From Clostridiaceae bacterium (GTDB lineage: Bacteria > Bacillota > Clostridia > Saccharofermentanales > Saccharofermentanaceae), in NCBI GenBank assembly GCA_012838315.1, contig DUPM01000159.1, positions 1 to 52,299 on the forward strand: 52,299 nucleotides of DNA, written 5' to 3'. The notes beneath the pieces were generated by a model that did not search any database, was not told the DNA's origin, and saw only the letters and a list, made by a program, of their open reading frames with translations. Each line of letters starts with the position of its first letter. The stretch's first letter is position 1. A program made the position numbers and the translations under genes. Below, in pieces: positions 1 through 7,809 of this stretch.

Positions 1-670
1 CATCGGCACGAATCATGTGAAGAATATTCTGAGCCGTGTTATATTCCGGCTTCGGCGAATGAAGGAATAAGCTTTCCTTCTCGACATAATGCCTTCTTGC
101 CATGTATGCATGGGCTATCATGACGGGAAAACGAGCGATAAGCTCGATGCACTGCCTTAATACGTTCGTAATGTCCAAAGAATCGGGATCCGCATCATAT
201 GAGTAGAGTGCGAGAACAGATCGCGCGAGCTTATTCATAATATCTGGGCTGGGTGCCTTAAGAATCATATCCTCTGTAAAATTATCCGGAAGATCACGGC
301 AAGCAGATAAGAGCGCCTCGAATTCCGATTGTTGTTCAGCCGTTGGCAGTTCTCCAAACAAAAGTAAATACGCAGTCTCTTCAAAACCAAAACGCTTGTT
401 CTGATAGAATCCGGATACAATGTCCGAAATCTCAATGCCTTGATAAAAAAGTCTGCCTTCAACAGGAATTCTCTCAGCGTCATCAACGATATAGGACATG
501 ACTTCGCCGACCTCTGTTAATCCGACTAATACACCTGTTCCGTCAGAATTGCGAAGTCCTCGCTTAACATTGAAACGCTCATAAAAGGAAGAATCGATTT
601 TTGACTGAACACTGGCCTTTGTAGCCATTTCTTTTATAATTTTAGTCTTGTCTTGAGAAACATCTCTCAT
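1..670 (-). CDS. gltA: Citrate synthase, N-terminal part (gene runs off left edge)
   Basis: Condenses acetyl-CoA and oxaloacetate to citrate in the cytoplasm. My translation from the ATG at 670 gives 223 residues without a stop. It includes RGLRNSDGTGVLVGLTEVG and then EGRLFYQGIEISDIV, matching the citrate/2-methylcitrate synthase signature RLxYRGxxxxDLV. The catalytic His and Asp lie in the missing C-terminal half. A GGGAGGT ribosome site sits 6-7 bases before the ATG. The gene starts 36 bases after the aconitase stop, so the two are probably co-transcribed and feed the citrate-to-2-oxoglutarate branch that anaerobes use for glutamate. 2-Methylcitrate synthase cannot be excluded from this half, but the aconitase neighbour favours citrate. 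Confidence 0.9.
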   Translation of the reverse strand, partial: MRDVSQDKTKIIKEMATKASVQSKIDSSFYERFNVKRGLRNSDGTGVLVGLTEVGEVMSYIVDDAERIPVEGRLFYQGIEISDIVSGFYQNKRFGFEETAYLLLFGELPTAEQQSEFEALLSACRDLPDNFTEDMILKAPSPDIMNKLARSVLALYSYDADPDSLDITNVLRQCIELIARFPVMIAHAYMARRHYVEKESLFLHSPKPEYNTAQNILHMIRAD

Positions 671-706
671 AGGCTTACCTCCCGATTTAATCGTAAATAG
701 GCTAAC

Positions 707-2641
707 TCAGCCAATAGTCTTGGTGTAATTCAGAAGACCGCCAGCAACAAGAATTGCTGCTTGTCGCTCGGAAATTGGGCAATTTGTTCGGAAAGAATAA
801 CCTTGCGTCTTATTGACCACAATAACATCATTACCTTGAGTAGCAGACCGTATCTGTGCTTGTGCATTTTCAATGATAAACTCGTCAAGTAAAGATATTC
901 TATCATAGTCGGCTGTGTCTGCAAAAGTTAGTGGCAATATACCATTGTTAATGAGATTTGCCATATGTATTCGCGCAAAAGACTTCGTGATAACTGCCTT
1001 AACGCCTAACTGAAGCGGTGCAAGAGCCGCGTGCTCTCTGCTGGAGCCCTGTCCGTAATTCGCTCCTCCTATTATAAATCCGCCATTATTATCCTTCGCA
1101 CGCTTCGGGAACTCAGGGTCGGATGGTGTCAAACAGTAATCCGCCAAATAAGGCACATTGGATCGATATGGCAACAACTTCGCATTTGAAGGCATAATAT
1201 GATCAGTCGTAATATTATCTTCCAATACTACAAGCACTTTACCTGATACACTATCCGACAGCTTAGTATTAATCGGGAAAGGCTTAATATTGGGGCCTCT
1301 CACGACCTCGACATCCGAAGAATCATCAGGCGGAAGAATAACAAGATTGTCATTTATCATGAAAGAATCAGGCATCGTAATGACCGGTGGTTGACCACAC
1401 TTGATTGGATTAATGACTTTGCCTTCGATCGCGGCTAATGTCGCCACTTCCGGACTGACCAAGTAAACATTGGCCGAAGCGGTCCCGGAGCGAGCGTAAA
1501 AATTGCGGTTATTAGTGCGCAATGATACAGCATCCGTCCTGGGTGATTGACCCATACCAATACAAGGCCCGCAAGAACACTCAAGAATACGAGCGCCAGC
1601 TGCTATCATATCCGCTAAAGCACCGCAATTAGCAAGCATATTGAACACTTGCTTCGACCCGGGAGCGATAACCAGTGACACGTCGGTATGAACCGTCTTC
1701 CCCTTTAGTAATGCAGCTACCTTCAGCATATCCATTAAGGAAGAATTTGTACAGGAACCAATGCAGACTTGGTCAACTGTCAGCCCCTCAATCTCAGATA
1801 CTTTTACGACATTGTCCGGCATATGCGGCTTAGCCACCATCGGGCTTAATGTTGAGAGATCAATATCAATCACTTCGTCATATACGGCGTCTGAATCCGC
1901 TGCTAATGGAACGTAATCGGAAGCTCTACCTTGCGCTTCAAGAAATGCTAAAGTGACTTCATCCGAGGGGAAAATCGATGTCGTTGCACCGAGTTCCGCA
2001 CCCATGTTCGTAATCGTTGCGCGCTCCGGAACCGACAAATAAGCAATTCCGTCACCGGCATATTCTACAATTTTACCGACACCGCCTTTTACGGTCATAA
2101 CGCGAAGCACTTCCAAAATAATATCCTTAGCCGTTGCCCACGGTGCCAATTTGCCCTTAAGAATGACTTGTGTCATCTTTGGCATGCTCAAATAATAGGG
2201 GCCGCCACCCATTGCAACAGCAACATCCAAACCACCCGCTCCGATAGCCAACATGCCTATACCACCGCAGGTTGGCGTGTGACTGTCCGAACCGAGGAGT
2301 GTATCGCCGGGGACACCAAATCGCTCAATATGAACTTGATGGCAAACACCGTTTCCGGGTTTCGAAAAACGAATGCCATGCTTAGCGGCCACCGTCTGAA
2401 TGTATTTGTGATCATCTGCATTCTCAAAACCGGATTGCAACATATTATGATCAATATATGCGACAGAAAGCTTTGTTTTAACTTTCGGGATATCAATCGC
2501 TTCAAACTGAAGATACGCCATCGTACCCGTCGAATCCTGTGTAAGGGTCTGGTCAATACGAATCGATATTTCGGAACCGGCCTCCATCGAACCGGATATT
2601 AAATGCGCTTGTATGATTTTTTGAGAAATGGTCTGCCCCAT
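707..2641 (-). CDS. acnA: Aconitate hydratase (AcnA/mitochondrial-like clade)
   Basis: Isomerises citrate to isocitrate through a 4Fe-4S cluster. The 644-residue protein has the expected landmarks: SDSHTPTCGGIGM near 118-130, IGSCTNSS near 294-301 (cluster Cys297), CGPCIGMGQSP from 357 (Cys357, Cys360) and the C-terminal swivel-domain motif SREHAALAP. The length fits the short 640-residue clade rather than the 890-residue AcnA of Escherichia coli. The start is fixed by GGAGGG about 7 bases before the ATG. It is first in a two-gene unit with citrate synthase and has a good promoter at 2674-2703. 3-Isopropylmalate dehydratase is unlikely: that enzyme is split into separate large and small subunits, whereas this one is a single chain. 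Confidence 0.96.
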   Translation of the reverse strand: MGQTISQKIIQAHLISGSMEAGSEISIRIDQTLTQDSTGTMAYLQFEAIDIPKVKTKLSVAYIDHNMLQSGFENADDHKYIQTVAAKHGIRFSKPGNGVCHQVHIERFGVPGDTLLGSDSHTPTCGGIGMLAIGAGGLDVAVAMGGGPYYLSMPKMTQVILKGKLAPWATAKDIILEVLRVMTVKGGVGKIVEYAGDGIAYLSVPERATITNMGAELGATTSIFPSDEVTLAFLEAQGRASDYVPLAADSDAVYDEVIDIDLSTLSPMVAKPHMPDNVVKVSEIEGLTVDQVCIGSCTNSSLMDMLKVAALLKGKTVHTDVSLVIAPGSKQVFNMLANCGALADMIAAGARILECSCGPCIGMGQSPRTDAVSLRTNNRNFYARSGTASANVYLVSPEVATLAAIEGKVINPIKCGQPPVITMPDSFMINDNLVILPPDDSSDVEVVRGPNIKPFPINTKLSDSVSGKVLVVLEDNITTDHIMPSNAKLLPYRSNVPYLADYCLTPSDPEFPKRAKDNNGGFIIGGANYGQGSSREHAALAPLQLGVKAVITKSFARIHMANLINNGILPLTFADTADYDRISLLDEFIIENAQAQIRSATQGNDVIVVNKTQGYSFRTNCPISERQAAILVAGGLLNYTKTIG

Positions 2642-2673
2642 AATATCGCCCTCCTATATATAATCGATCATTA

Positions 2674-2703
2674 ATTATCCGTCACGACAAGCAAATTTGT
2701 CAA
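2674..2703 (-). promoter_or_regulatory. Sigma-A type promoter of acnA-gltA
   Basis: On the minus strand, TTGACA (2698-2703) and GATAAT (2674-2679) are separated by 18 bases, and the acnA ATG lies about 33 bases downstream of the -10. An imperfect inverted repeat, CTGAATCTA with TAGATTTTCAG (2719-2748), lies directly upstream and could be an operator. I see no convincing intrinsic terminator for trkH in 2704-2871, so read-through from trkH is possible. Confidence 0.75.
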
Positions 2704-2871
2704 GCGAATCAGACCTTGCTGAATCTACGGTTCCTTTTAGATTTTCAGTGTTTTTCAATAGGAGAAATTCAAATAAATATGTTCAACACTGTCTAAATCA
2801 AGTTGAATAATATATAGATTTCAAGAATATCTTCGAACTGAGGGTATCAAAATAGAAGTCATCTTAATCAT

Positions 2872-4278
2872 CTACCCGATATGAATTCGGCCTTCCGGAA
2901 ATACATTGGCGTAATCCTTCGGCTCTCTCAATGCGAGACTAACTGCAAACGTAATGGGTCCGATTCGCCCTATAAACATCACCGGGATAATCAGAATTTG
3001 ACTGATACTGGACAGACTGGGCGTATTGGCAGCGGATACTCCAACCGTTCCGAATGCGGATGCAGACTCAAACAAGAGATTTAAATAGCTCATTCGCCCT
3101 TGCTGCAACGCATCAACTTCCGCAAATGATAACAGAATGGAAAGGAATAAAACTAAGCCCATTGCCATAACCAAAATGGCTATCGCTCTTTGAACCGCCT
3201 CTCTGGCAATTTGGTGTTTTCGTATAACGATATTCGTCTCACCCTTAATTTCAGCGTACATAGAATATATAAGAAGCATGAAAGTCGAAACTTTAACGCC
3301 ACCGCCGGTCGAACCAGAGCCTGCACCGATAAACATCAACATAACGGAAATGACCTTGGATGCATCAATCAGCGTCGCCATACTGATGGAATTAAATCCT
3401 GCTGTTCGCATGGTAACAGATTGAAATAATGCGTTTGTCAGTCGATGCTCAACAGGCAATAACCCCATCGCGCCTTCTGCAGTATTCGAAAATTCAGCAA
3501 CAAGGAAAAATAACGTGCCTAAGACTAAGAGCATACCGGTTCCGAGCAATGTTATTCGACTATGTATGTGAATCTTTTTAGTCTTGATGGCATTAATGAT
3601 GTCTCTCCAAACTATAAACCCCAAACCACCAGAAACGACTAAAAACGATGTCATCATTAATACCACGGTATTGTCGGAAAAACCCGTCATGCTTGAATAC
3701 GGTCCGAGATACGTATCACCCATCAAATCAAACCCTGCGTTGCAAAATGAAGAAACCGCATGAAAAGCAGACTTAGCTAGGCCTTCACGCCAGCCGAACA
3801 ACGGCACAAACTGTGTCGCAAAAACAACTGTGCCCAAGAGTTCAAAAGACAGCGTCATGGCAATAATGGATTTGAGAAGCGATGGCAACTCCATAAACGT
3901 GAAGCTTCCGGAACTTTCTTGTGCCAATAATCTTGTTTTTAAACCTACACGACGTCGAACAATTGTAAGAAAGAATGTTGTTATTGTAACCAATCCCAAG
4001 CCGCCAATTTGAATTAATCCAATGATGACCGCTCGACCAAATGAAGAATAGGTCGACGCCGTGTCCGACAAAACCAAACCGGTCACACACGTTGCTGAAA
4101 CTGCCGTAAATAAAGCTTTTAGCATGCCGATAGACTTCGAATTTGCTGACGCAATCGGCAGAAGCAACATGAAAAAACCCATGAGAATAATCAGCAAAAA
4201 ACTCCCGACAATCATGCGTGCCGGCTTTGTAAGAAGCCATCGAAACAATTCCTTTGATCTGCTCTTACGAACCAACAT
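2872..4278 (-). CDS. trkH: TrkH/KtrB-family potassium uptake channel subunit
   Basis: Membrane pore of a Trk/Ktr potassium importer. The 468-residue protein is hydrophobic throughout and shows the four pore-loop filters of the family: CVTGL (64-68), CNAGFD (179-184), RTAGFN (291-296) and FGTVGVS (409-415). A glycine-rich GAGSGSTGGGVK stretch at 318-329 marks the gating-loop region. Its ATG follows the stop of the adjacent RCK gene with no gap (TAAATG), so they are translationally linked. The size and the two RCK partners fit a KtrAB-like system, with cytoplasmic rings controlling gating by nucleotide binding. It is last in a unit that begins at infC. Confidence 0.94.
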   Translation of the reverse strand: MLVRKSRSKELFRWLLTKPARMIVGSFLLIILMGFFMLLLPIASANSKSIGMLKALFTAVSATCVTGLVLSDTASTYSSFGRAVIIGLIQIGGLGLVTITTFFLTIVRRRVGLKTRLLAQESSGSFTFMELPSLLKSIIAMTLSFELLGTVVFATQFVPLFGWREGLAKSAFHAVSSFCNAGFDLMGDTYLGPYSSMTGFSDNTVVLMMTSFLVVSGGLGFIVWRDIINAIKTKKIHIHSRITLLGTGMLLVLGTLFFLVAEFSNTAEGAMGLLPVEHRLTNALFQSVTMRTAGFNSISMATLIDASKVISVMLMFIGAGSGSTGGGVKVSTFMLLIYSMYAEIKGETNIVIRKHQIAREAVQRAIAILVMAMGLVLFLSILLSFAEVDALQQGRMSYLNLLFESASAFGTVGVSAANTPSLSSISQILIIPVMFIGRIGPITFAVSLALREPKDYANVFPEGRIHIG

Positions 4279-4932
4279 TTATTCGCGCACCATCTCTTTC
4301 CATATCTGATCTATACTCTTAGCATCACAAACTAACGTCAGCATGTCGCCGGCATGCATCACTGTATCGCCCCTTGGCGTGATGATATCGCCATCACTAT
4401 TAATAACAACAACTTTCGACCCATTGATAAATCGATAATCCGAAAGTGTTTTACCGCAAGCCTTAGACCGGGAAGATAGTGCAAACTCGACCAACACATA
4501 GTCCGATCCATTAATTTTATGCACGATTCGAAGTCCTTGATAATCTATCTCCTGTTCAATCAACTCTGCCAGAATCTGTGTGCCTGAGTATGATTTATCG
4601 ACACCAAAGCGAGACATTACTTCCATATTTCTAGGATTATTCACTCGTGCGACTGCAACCGGCACACCGCAGAATTTTTTCGCAATCTGACAAGCAATCA
4701 AATTGGTCTCATCTTTTCCAGTCAACGCGACAATCATATCCGCACCTTTGCAAGCCGGTCCCAATACTGAAAGTATAGAGCCGTCTCCATAGATTACAGA
4801 CGCAGACAGTTGGTTAGCCATTTTATTGGCAGACTTCTCGTCCTGCTCAATAATTGTGACTTCATGCTCCTGAACAAATTCTCGAATGAGGTAATACGCC
4901 ACTTTACCTGCACCGACAATAACAATCTTCAT
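4279..4932 (-). CDS. trkA: TrkA-family RCK regulatory subunit (second copy)
   Basis: Cytoplasmic regulator of the adjacent potassium channel. The 217 residues comprise one Rossmann RCK-N domain with an N-terminal dinucleotide loop (GAGKVAYYLIREF), an acidic ribose-binding position at the end of strand 2 (IIEQD) and VYGDGS, followed by an RCK-C domain from about 135. This single-module architecture equals half of the Escherichia coli TrkA. It is 10 bases downstream of a second RCK gene and abuts trkH. The two RCK proteins differ clearly from each other, so a hetero-oligomeric ring or two alternative regulators are both possible. That last point is inference. Confidence 0.92.
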   Translation of the reverse strand: MKIVIVGAGKVAYYLIREFVQEHEVTIIEQDEKSANKMANQLSASVIYGDGSILSVLGPACKGADMIVALTGKDETNLIACQIAKKFCGVPVAVARVNNPRNMEVMSRFGVDKSYSGTQILAELIEQEIDYQGLRIVHKINGSDYVLVEFALSSRSKACGKTLSDYRFINGSKVVVINSDGDIITPRGDTVMHAGDMLTLVCDAKSIDQIWKEMVRE

Positions 4933-4942
4933 AAGACTCTCC

Positions 4943-5569
4943 TCACGAAATCTGTGTAGCCAATACTAGCCTATCGCCTTTTTCTATCTTCGTTGTCGGC
5001 AACGCCAACAGCAAATGATCATGACGAATAATACCGAAAACATGTCTTCCATCTGTATCTTCAATATCTCGAACACGGCTTCCGATTAAATCCGGGTCCA
5101 ACTCAATCATGCTGAACTTAACGTGGTGTCCAAGCACATTCTGATCACAAAAACCGACAACTTTCTCCGTACCTAAATCTTCAAGCTCTCTGATGATGGC
5201 ATCCACCGTCAAAATTGGCGATGATAATGTCACAAAACCCAATTCGTCAAAGAGGTTATAACTTTCTGTCTCAAAAACACGAGATATAACATGATTAACA
5301 CCAAAGAGCTCATGAGCAATTTGGGATGCCATAAGGTTCTGATTCTCAAATTCACTTACAGCACACACCGCATCGGCCATCTCCACTCCGGCTTCCTTAA
5401 GTACATCTATATCAATAATAACGCCATTGACACAGACCACATCAACACCGCGCTTTTTAGCGACATCTGACGCGTCTGGGTCAACTAATACGACATCATG
5501 ATCCAACTCCAACAAACGCCTGACCAATGCAAGCCCGGCTCTCGATGCCCCCAAGACGATTATTTGCAT
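4943..5569 (-). CDS. trkA: TrkA-family RCK regulatory subunit (first copy)
   Basis: Potassium-channel gating subunit of 208 residues. The N-terminal Rossmann fold shows GASRAGLALVRRLL with VLVDPD at the end of strand 2, the canonical place for nucleotide ribose binding. CVNGVIID and the VCAVSEFENQN segment follow the RCK-N pattern, and an RCK-C domain fills the last 75 residues. The ATG is preceded by a GGGGGG Shine-Dalgarno that overlaps the stop of the methyltransferase gene upstream. The pair of RCK genes followed by trkH is a recurrent clostridial arrangement. Confidence 0.92.
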   Translation of the reverse strand: MQIIVLGASRAGLALVRRLLELDHDVVLVDPDASDVAKKRGVDVVCVNGVIIDIDVLKEAGVEMADAVCAVSEFENQNLMASQIAHELFGVNHVISRVFETESYNLFDELGFVTLSSPILTVDAIIRELEDLGTEKVVGFCDQNVLGHHVKFSMIELDPDLIGSRVRDIEDTDGRHVFGIIRHDHLLLALPTTKIEKGDRLVLATQIS

Positions 5570-5579
5570 AAATACCCCC

Positions 5580-6401
5580 CTATTGATCCTCCGTACACAT
5601 AAGCGAATGCTCTTGCATTAGCACATAAGACAGAATCGCTGCTGCAGAAGCAACATTAAGCGACTCTGCATGTCCCGGCATCGGTATCTTTATAAGTGTA
5701 TCACAAGCATCACTGCATTCTTCTGAGAGACCATGTGCCTCGTTGCCCAGAAAAACAGCGACTTTGCATTTGAAAACGGCCTCTGACAAAGGGCGTCCGG
5801 ATAAATGCGTTGCCACTAATTGTACACCCGCTTGCTTTAATTGCAAGCACACTTCTTCACATGAACTCTCTTGGCGAATTCGAAGACGAAAACAAGCACC
5901 CATTGAAGATCGAAGGACCTTTTCGTTGTAGGGATCCGCACAACGACCGACGAGAATCAATTCGCAAAAATCGAACGCTTCCGCACTTCGCATGATATTC
6001 CCAAGGTTACCCGGATCCGATACATTCTCGCAAACAAAAATTCTCTGAAAACGTGTATCATCGGTATTAGTAATGTATTTAGGTGTCAAAAAAACCGCCG
6101 CGACGCCTTGTGGGCTAACAGTAGAGGCAATTTTAGAAAAAACAGGTTCTGTCACACACAGCAACTGCGTATTCTCAAAAACATGAAATCGCTTGAGCCA
6201 TGTGGCAACAAGCGATCTCTTTGAGTCTTGATACACGATAATAATCGGAGAGAATCCTGAAACCAGAGCATCTTCGCAGAGCCTGACGCCCTCAACAAAT
6301 ATGACGCCTTCTTTTATGGCTGTCTTTCGATTGTGCAAAGAACGTATGTACTTGATTTTCGGGTTATCTTTTCCGGAAATCAACTGCTCTGTATCCATCA
6401 T
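5580..6401 (-). CDS. TrmH/SpoU-family RNA 2'-O-ribose methyltransferase
   Basis: SAM-dependent RNA ribose methyltransferase of the knotted SPOUT class, 273 residues. An N-terminal substrate-binding domain (about 1-100, starting with SGKDNPKIKYIRSL) precedes a SpoU domain. The three SpoU motifs are visible: NVSDPGNLGNIMRSAEAF, then FLGNEAHGLSEE, then IPMPGHAESLNVASAAAI. The target (23S rRNA or tRNA) cannot be told from sequence. It starts 9 bases after the rplT stop, so it is part of the infC unit. Two consecutive ATG codons (6399-6401 and 6396-6398) are possible starts and differ by one residue. Confidence 0.92.
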   Translation of the reverse strand: MMDTEQLISGKDNPKIKYIRSLHNRKTAIKEGVIFVEGVRLCEDALVSGFSPIIIVYQDSKRSLVATWLKRFHVFENTQLLCVTEPVFSKIASTVSPQGVAAVFLTPKYITNTDDTRFQRIFVCENVSDPGNLGNIMRSAEAFDFCELILVGRCADPYNEKVLRSSMGACFRLRIRQESSCEEVCLQLKQAGVQLVATHLSGRPLSEAVFKCKVAVFLGNEAHGLSEECSDACDTLIKIPMPGHAESLNVASAAAILSYVLMQEHSLMCTEDQ

Positions 6402-6410
6402 TATCTTCTC

Positions 6411-6764
6411 TTATTTTGTAGCCTTAACTTGCTCACAGAGCGCTGCAAATCCTTTGGGATCTGTGATGGCAATGTCGGACAAAACTTTTCTGTCCAAGGC
6501 AATTTCAGCCTTTCTGAGTCCATCCATAAAACGGCTATAAGACATGCCATTCAAACGGGCAGCAGCATTGATTCTCTGAATCCAAAGGCGACGGAAATCT
6601 CTTTTCTTGTTTCTGCGGTCTCTGTAAGCATATACGCCGGACTTCAAAACCTGTTGGTTTGCGACCTTAAACAGCTTGCTCTTATGTCCGAAATAGCCCT
6701 TAGCCTGCTTCAATATTTTACGATGACGCGCTCTTGTGCGAACACCTCTTTTTACTCTTGTCAT
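6411..6764 (-). CDS. rplT: Ribosomal protein L20
   Basis: 50S assembly protein L20 of 117 residues, which is full length. It begins [16 protein letters not shown] and contains [15 protein letters not shown] and [14 protein letters not shown], the arginine-rich rRNA-binding helix. In Firmicutes L20 represses its own operon by binding the infC leader. The leader here, at 7563-7704, contains a plausible attenuator. The gene is third in infC-rpmI-rplT. Confidence 0.98.
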   Translation of the reverse strand: MTRVKRGVRTRARHRKILKQAKGYFGHKSKLFKVANQQVLKSGVYAYRDRRNKKRDFRRLWIQRINAAARLNGMSYSRFMDGLRKAEIALDRKVLSDIAITDPKGFAALCEQVKATK

Positions 6765-6821
6765 ATTCTACCTCCTGCATTAGACTGCATTCTTTCGTAA
6801 TTGACTTAATGATAATAATTC

Positions 6822-7019
6822 TTATTTGTACGGAATCATCTTCTTAATAATCTTTGCATTACAGGGCTTCGCAACAAGTGCGCCACGAAGATGTCTCATA
6901 CGCTTGGTCGGTCGCTTACTCAGAATATGTCTACGGAAGGCTTGGAAATAAAGAACCTTACCTGTTCCCGTGACTTTGAATCTTTTCTTAGACGAGCTGT
7001 GTGTTTTCTGCTTTGGCAT
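6822..7019 (-). CDS. rpmI: Ribosomal protein L35
   Basis: 50S protein L35, 65 residues, highly basic. It starts [21 protein letters not shown] and ends with [22 protein letters not shown], the usual family pattern. GGAGGA lies upstream of the ATG. It lies 21 bases after infC and 57 bases before rplT in the conserved order infC-rpmI-rplT. Confidence 0.98.
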   Translation of the reverse strand: MPKQKTHSSSKKRFKVTGTGKVLYFQAFRRHILSKRPTKRMRHLRGALVAKPCNAKIIKKMIPYK

Positions 7020-7040
7020 CTGCCGATTCCTCCTTGTTGA

Positions 7041-7562
7041 TCAATTCTTTTTGGGTGAGAGAAACATAACCATGTTTCTTCCTTCGACTCTGGCCGGCTT
7101 ATCGATCTGTCCACACTCGGCACAAGCCTGTGCGAACTTTGCCATGACGGGGTATCCTTGTGATTGGTGAGCCATTTCGCGTCCGCGATATTTGATAATC
7201 ACTTTCACACGATCTCCGTCTTCTAAAAATCGGCACGCATTCTTCGTTTTGACATTCAAATCATGATCTTCGGTCGTCAATCTCATCCCGATTTCTTTAA
7301 CCTCAGTCACTTTTTGATTTTTACGGGCTTCCTTATCCCTCTTGGATTGTTCGAATAAAAACTTGCCGTAATCCATGATTTTACAAACTGGATTATCTGC
7401 ATTATTTGCAATCAAAACCAAATCCAATCCTTGATCCTCTGCTCGCTTGAGAGCCTCGGAGATCTGTACGACTCCAATCATTTCTCCATCCGACTCAATC
7501 AGTCGAACTTCCTTAAATCGAATAGCATCGTTGATAAATTGCCCGTTTGTTTGTCTTGCGAT
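7041..7562 (-). CDS. infC: Translation initiation factor IF-3, apparent AUC start
   Basis: IF-3 binds the 30S subunit and checks the start codon and initiator tRNA. The first in-frame ATG (7479-7481) would cut off the conserved N-terminal segment QFINDAIRFKEVRLIESDG, which I read in frame upstream of it. An in-frame TAG lies immediately upstream at 7578-7580. Between that stop and the conserved segment there is no ATG, GTG or TTG. ATC at 7560-7562 sits 9 bases after a strong AGGAGG (7572-7577) and gives a normal 173-residue protein. infC is known for rare AUU/AUC-type starts that IF-3 itself discriminates against, which gives autoregulation; this gene appears to follow that rule. Confidence 0.93.
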   Translation of the reverse strand: MARQTNGQFINDAIRFKEVRLIESDGEMIGVVQISEALKRAEDQGLDLVLIANNADNPVCKIMDYGKFLFEQSKRDKEARKNQKVTEVKEIGMRLTTEDHDLNVKTKNACRFLEDGDRVKVIIKYRGREMAHQSQGYPVMAKFAQACAECGQIDKPARVEGRNMVMFLSPKKN

Positions 7563-7704
7563 ATAAACGCACCTCCTCTAAAAACAAAAATGGAACGAAT
7601 TGTTATCCGCTCCAAAACAGACGCTCTCGCGTGTCTCTGTTATGAACCTCTTCGCATAGGCTTGAGGTGAGAAGCGGATGCCTCTTCTTGTTATGACGGG
7701 TTTC
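7563..7704 (-). promoter_or_regulatory. Candidate L20-type autoregulatory leader of infC-rpmI-rplT
   Basis: The roughly 140-base leader between the promoter and infC can form mutually exclusive structures. ATCCGCTTC near its 5' end (plus 7671-7679) can pair over 9 positions, one of them G-U, with GGAGCGGAT (plus 7605-7613). The GGAGCG part of that second element is also the 5' arm of a terminator hairpin. A local hairpin built on ACGC-GAGA-GCGT lies between them. This matches the logic of the Firmicutes L20 leader, in which protein binding favours termination. The assignment to L20 is by operon context, not from a covariance model. Confidence 0.65.
7581..7613 (-). terminator. Intrinsic terminator (attenuator) inside the infC leader
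   Basis: On the minus strand GGAGCG pairs with CGTTCC (one G-U pair), with a 10-base loop, followed by ATTTTTGTTTT. It ends just before the infC ribosome site, so premature termination would turn off infC, rpmI, rplT and the genes behind them. Its 5' arm is sequestered by the alternative long-range pairing described for the leader. Confidence 0.65.
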
Positions 7705-7733
7705 ATATTACACGTAAGGAGTAACTGTGTCAA
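7705..7733 (-). promoter_or_regulatory. Promoter of the infC operon
   Basis: TTGACA (7728-7733) and TAATAT (7705-7710) with an ideal 17-base spacer on the minus strand. It is placed about 145 bases upstream of the infC start, leaving room for the structured leader. Its -35 lies only about 12 bases from the putative -35 of the divergent aminotransferase promoter. Confidence 0.8.
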
Positions 7734-7744
7734 GCCTCATAGAC

Positions 7745-7775
7745 TTGTTTTTTTTCTAAGTGTACGTGCTATAAT
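7745..7775 (+). promoter_or_regulatory. Promoter of the aminotransferase gene
   Basis: A consensus TATAAT at 7770-7775 lies 34 bases before the ATG at 7810. The -35 is weak: TTGTTT at 7745-7750 with a 19-base spacer, within a T-rich run. It is back-to-back with the infC promoter. Confidence 0.5.
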
Positions 7776-7809
7776 AATGGAATTATTTCGTAAATCGGAG
7801 GGTAAAGTC

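Noticed and set aside
6333-6800. Antisense open frame of 155 codons over rplT and the methyltransferase gene
   Set aside because: Its translation is a shadow of rplT and the 3' neighbour; no start signal or family similarity.
7596-7613. A stretch resembling the lac operator (GAGCGGATAACAATT) in the infC leader
   Set aside because: The match covers about 15 bases of one side only, lies in the untranslated leader of a ribosomal-protein operon in a Gram-positive, and is fully explained by the terminator/antiterminator pairing. I regard it as chance.
7678-7809. Extension of the aminotransferase reading frame upstream to 7678
   Set aside because: It would cover both divergent promoters, has no ribosome site at its start and no family similarity; GGAGGG marks the ATG at 7810.
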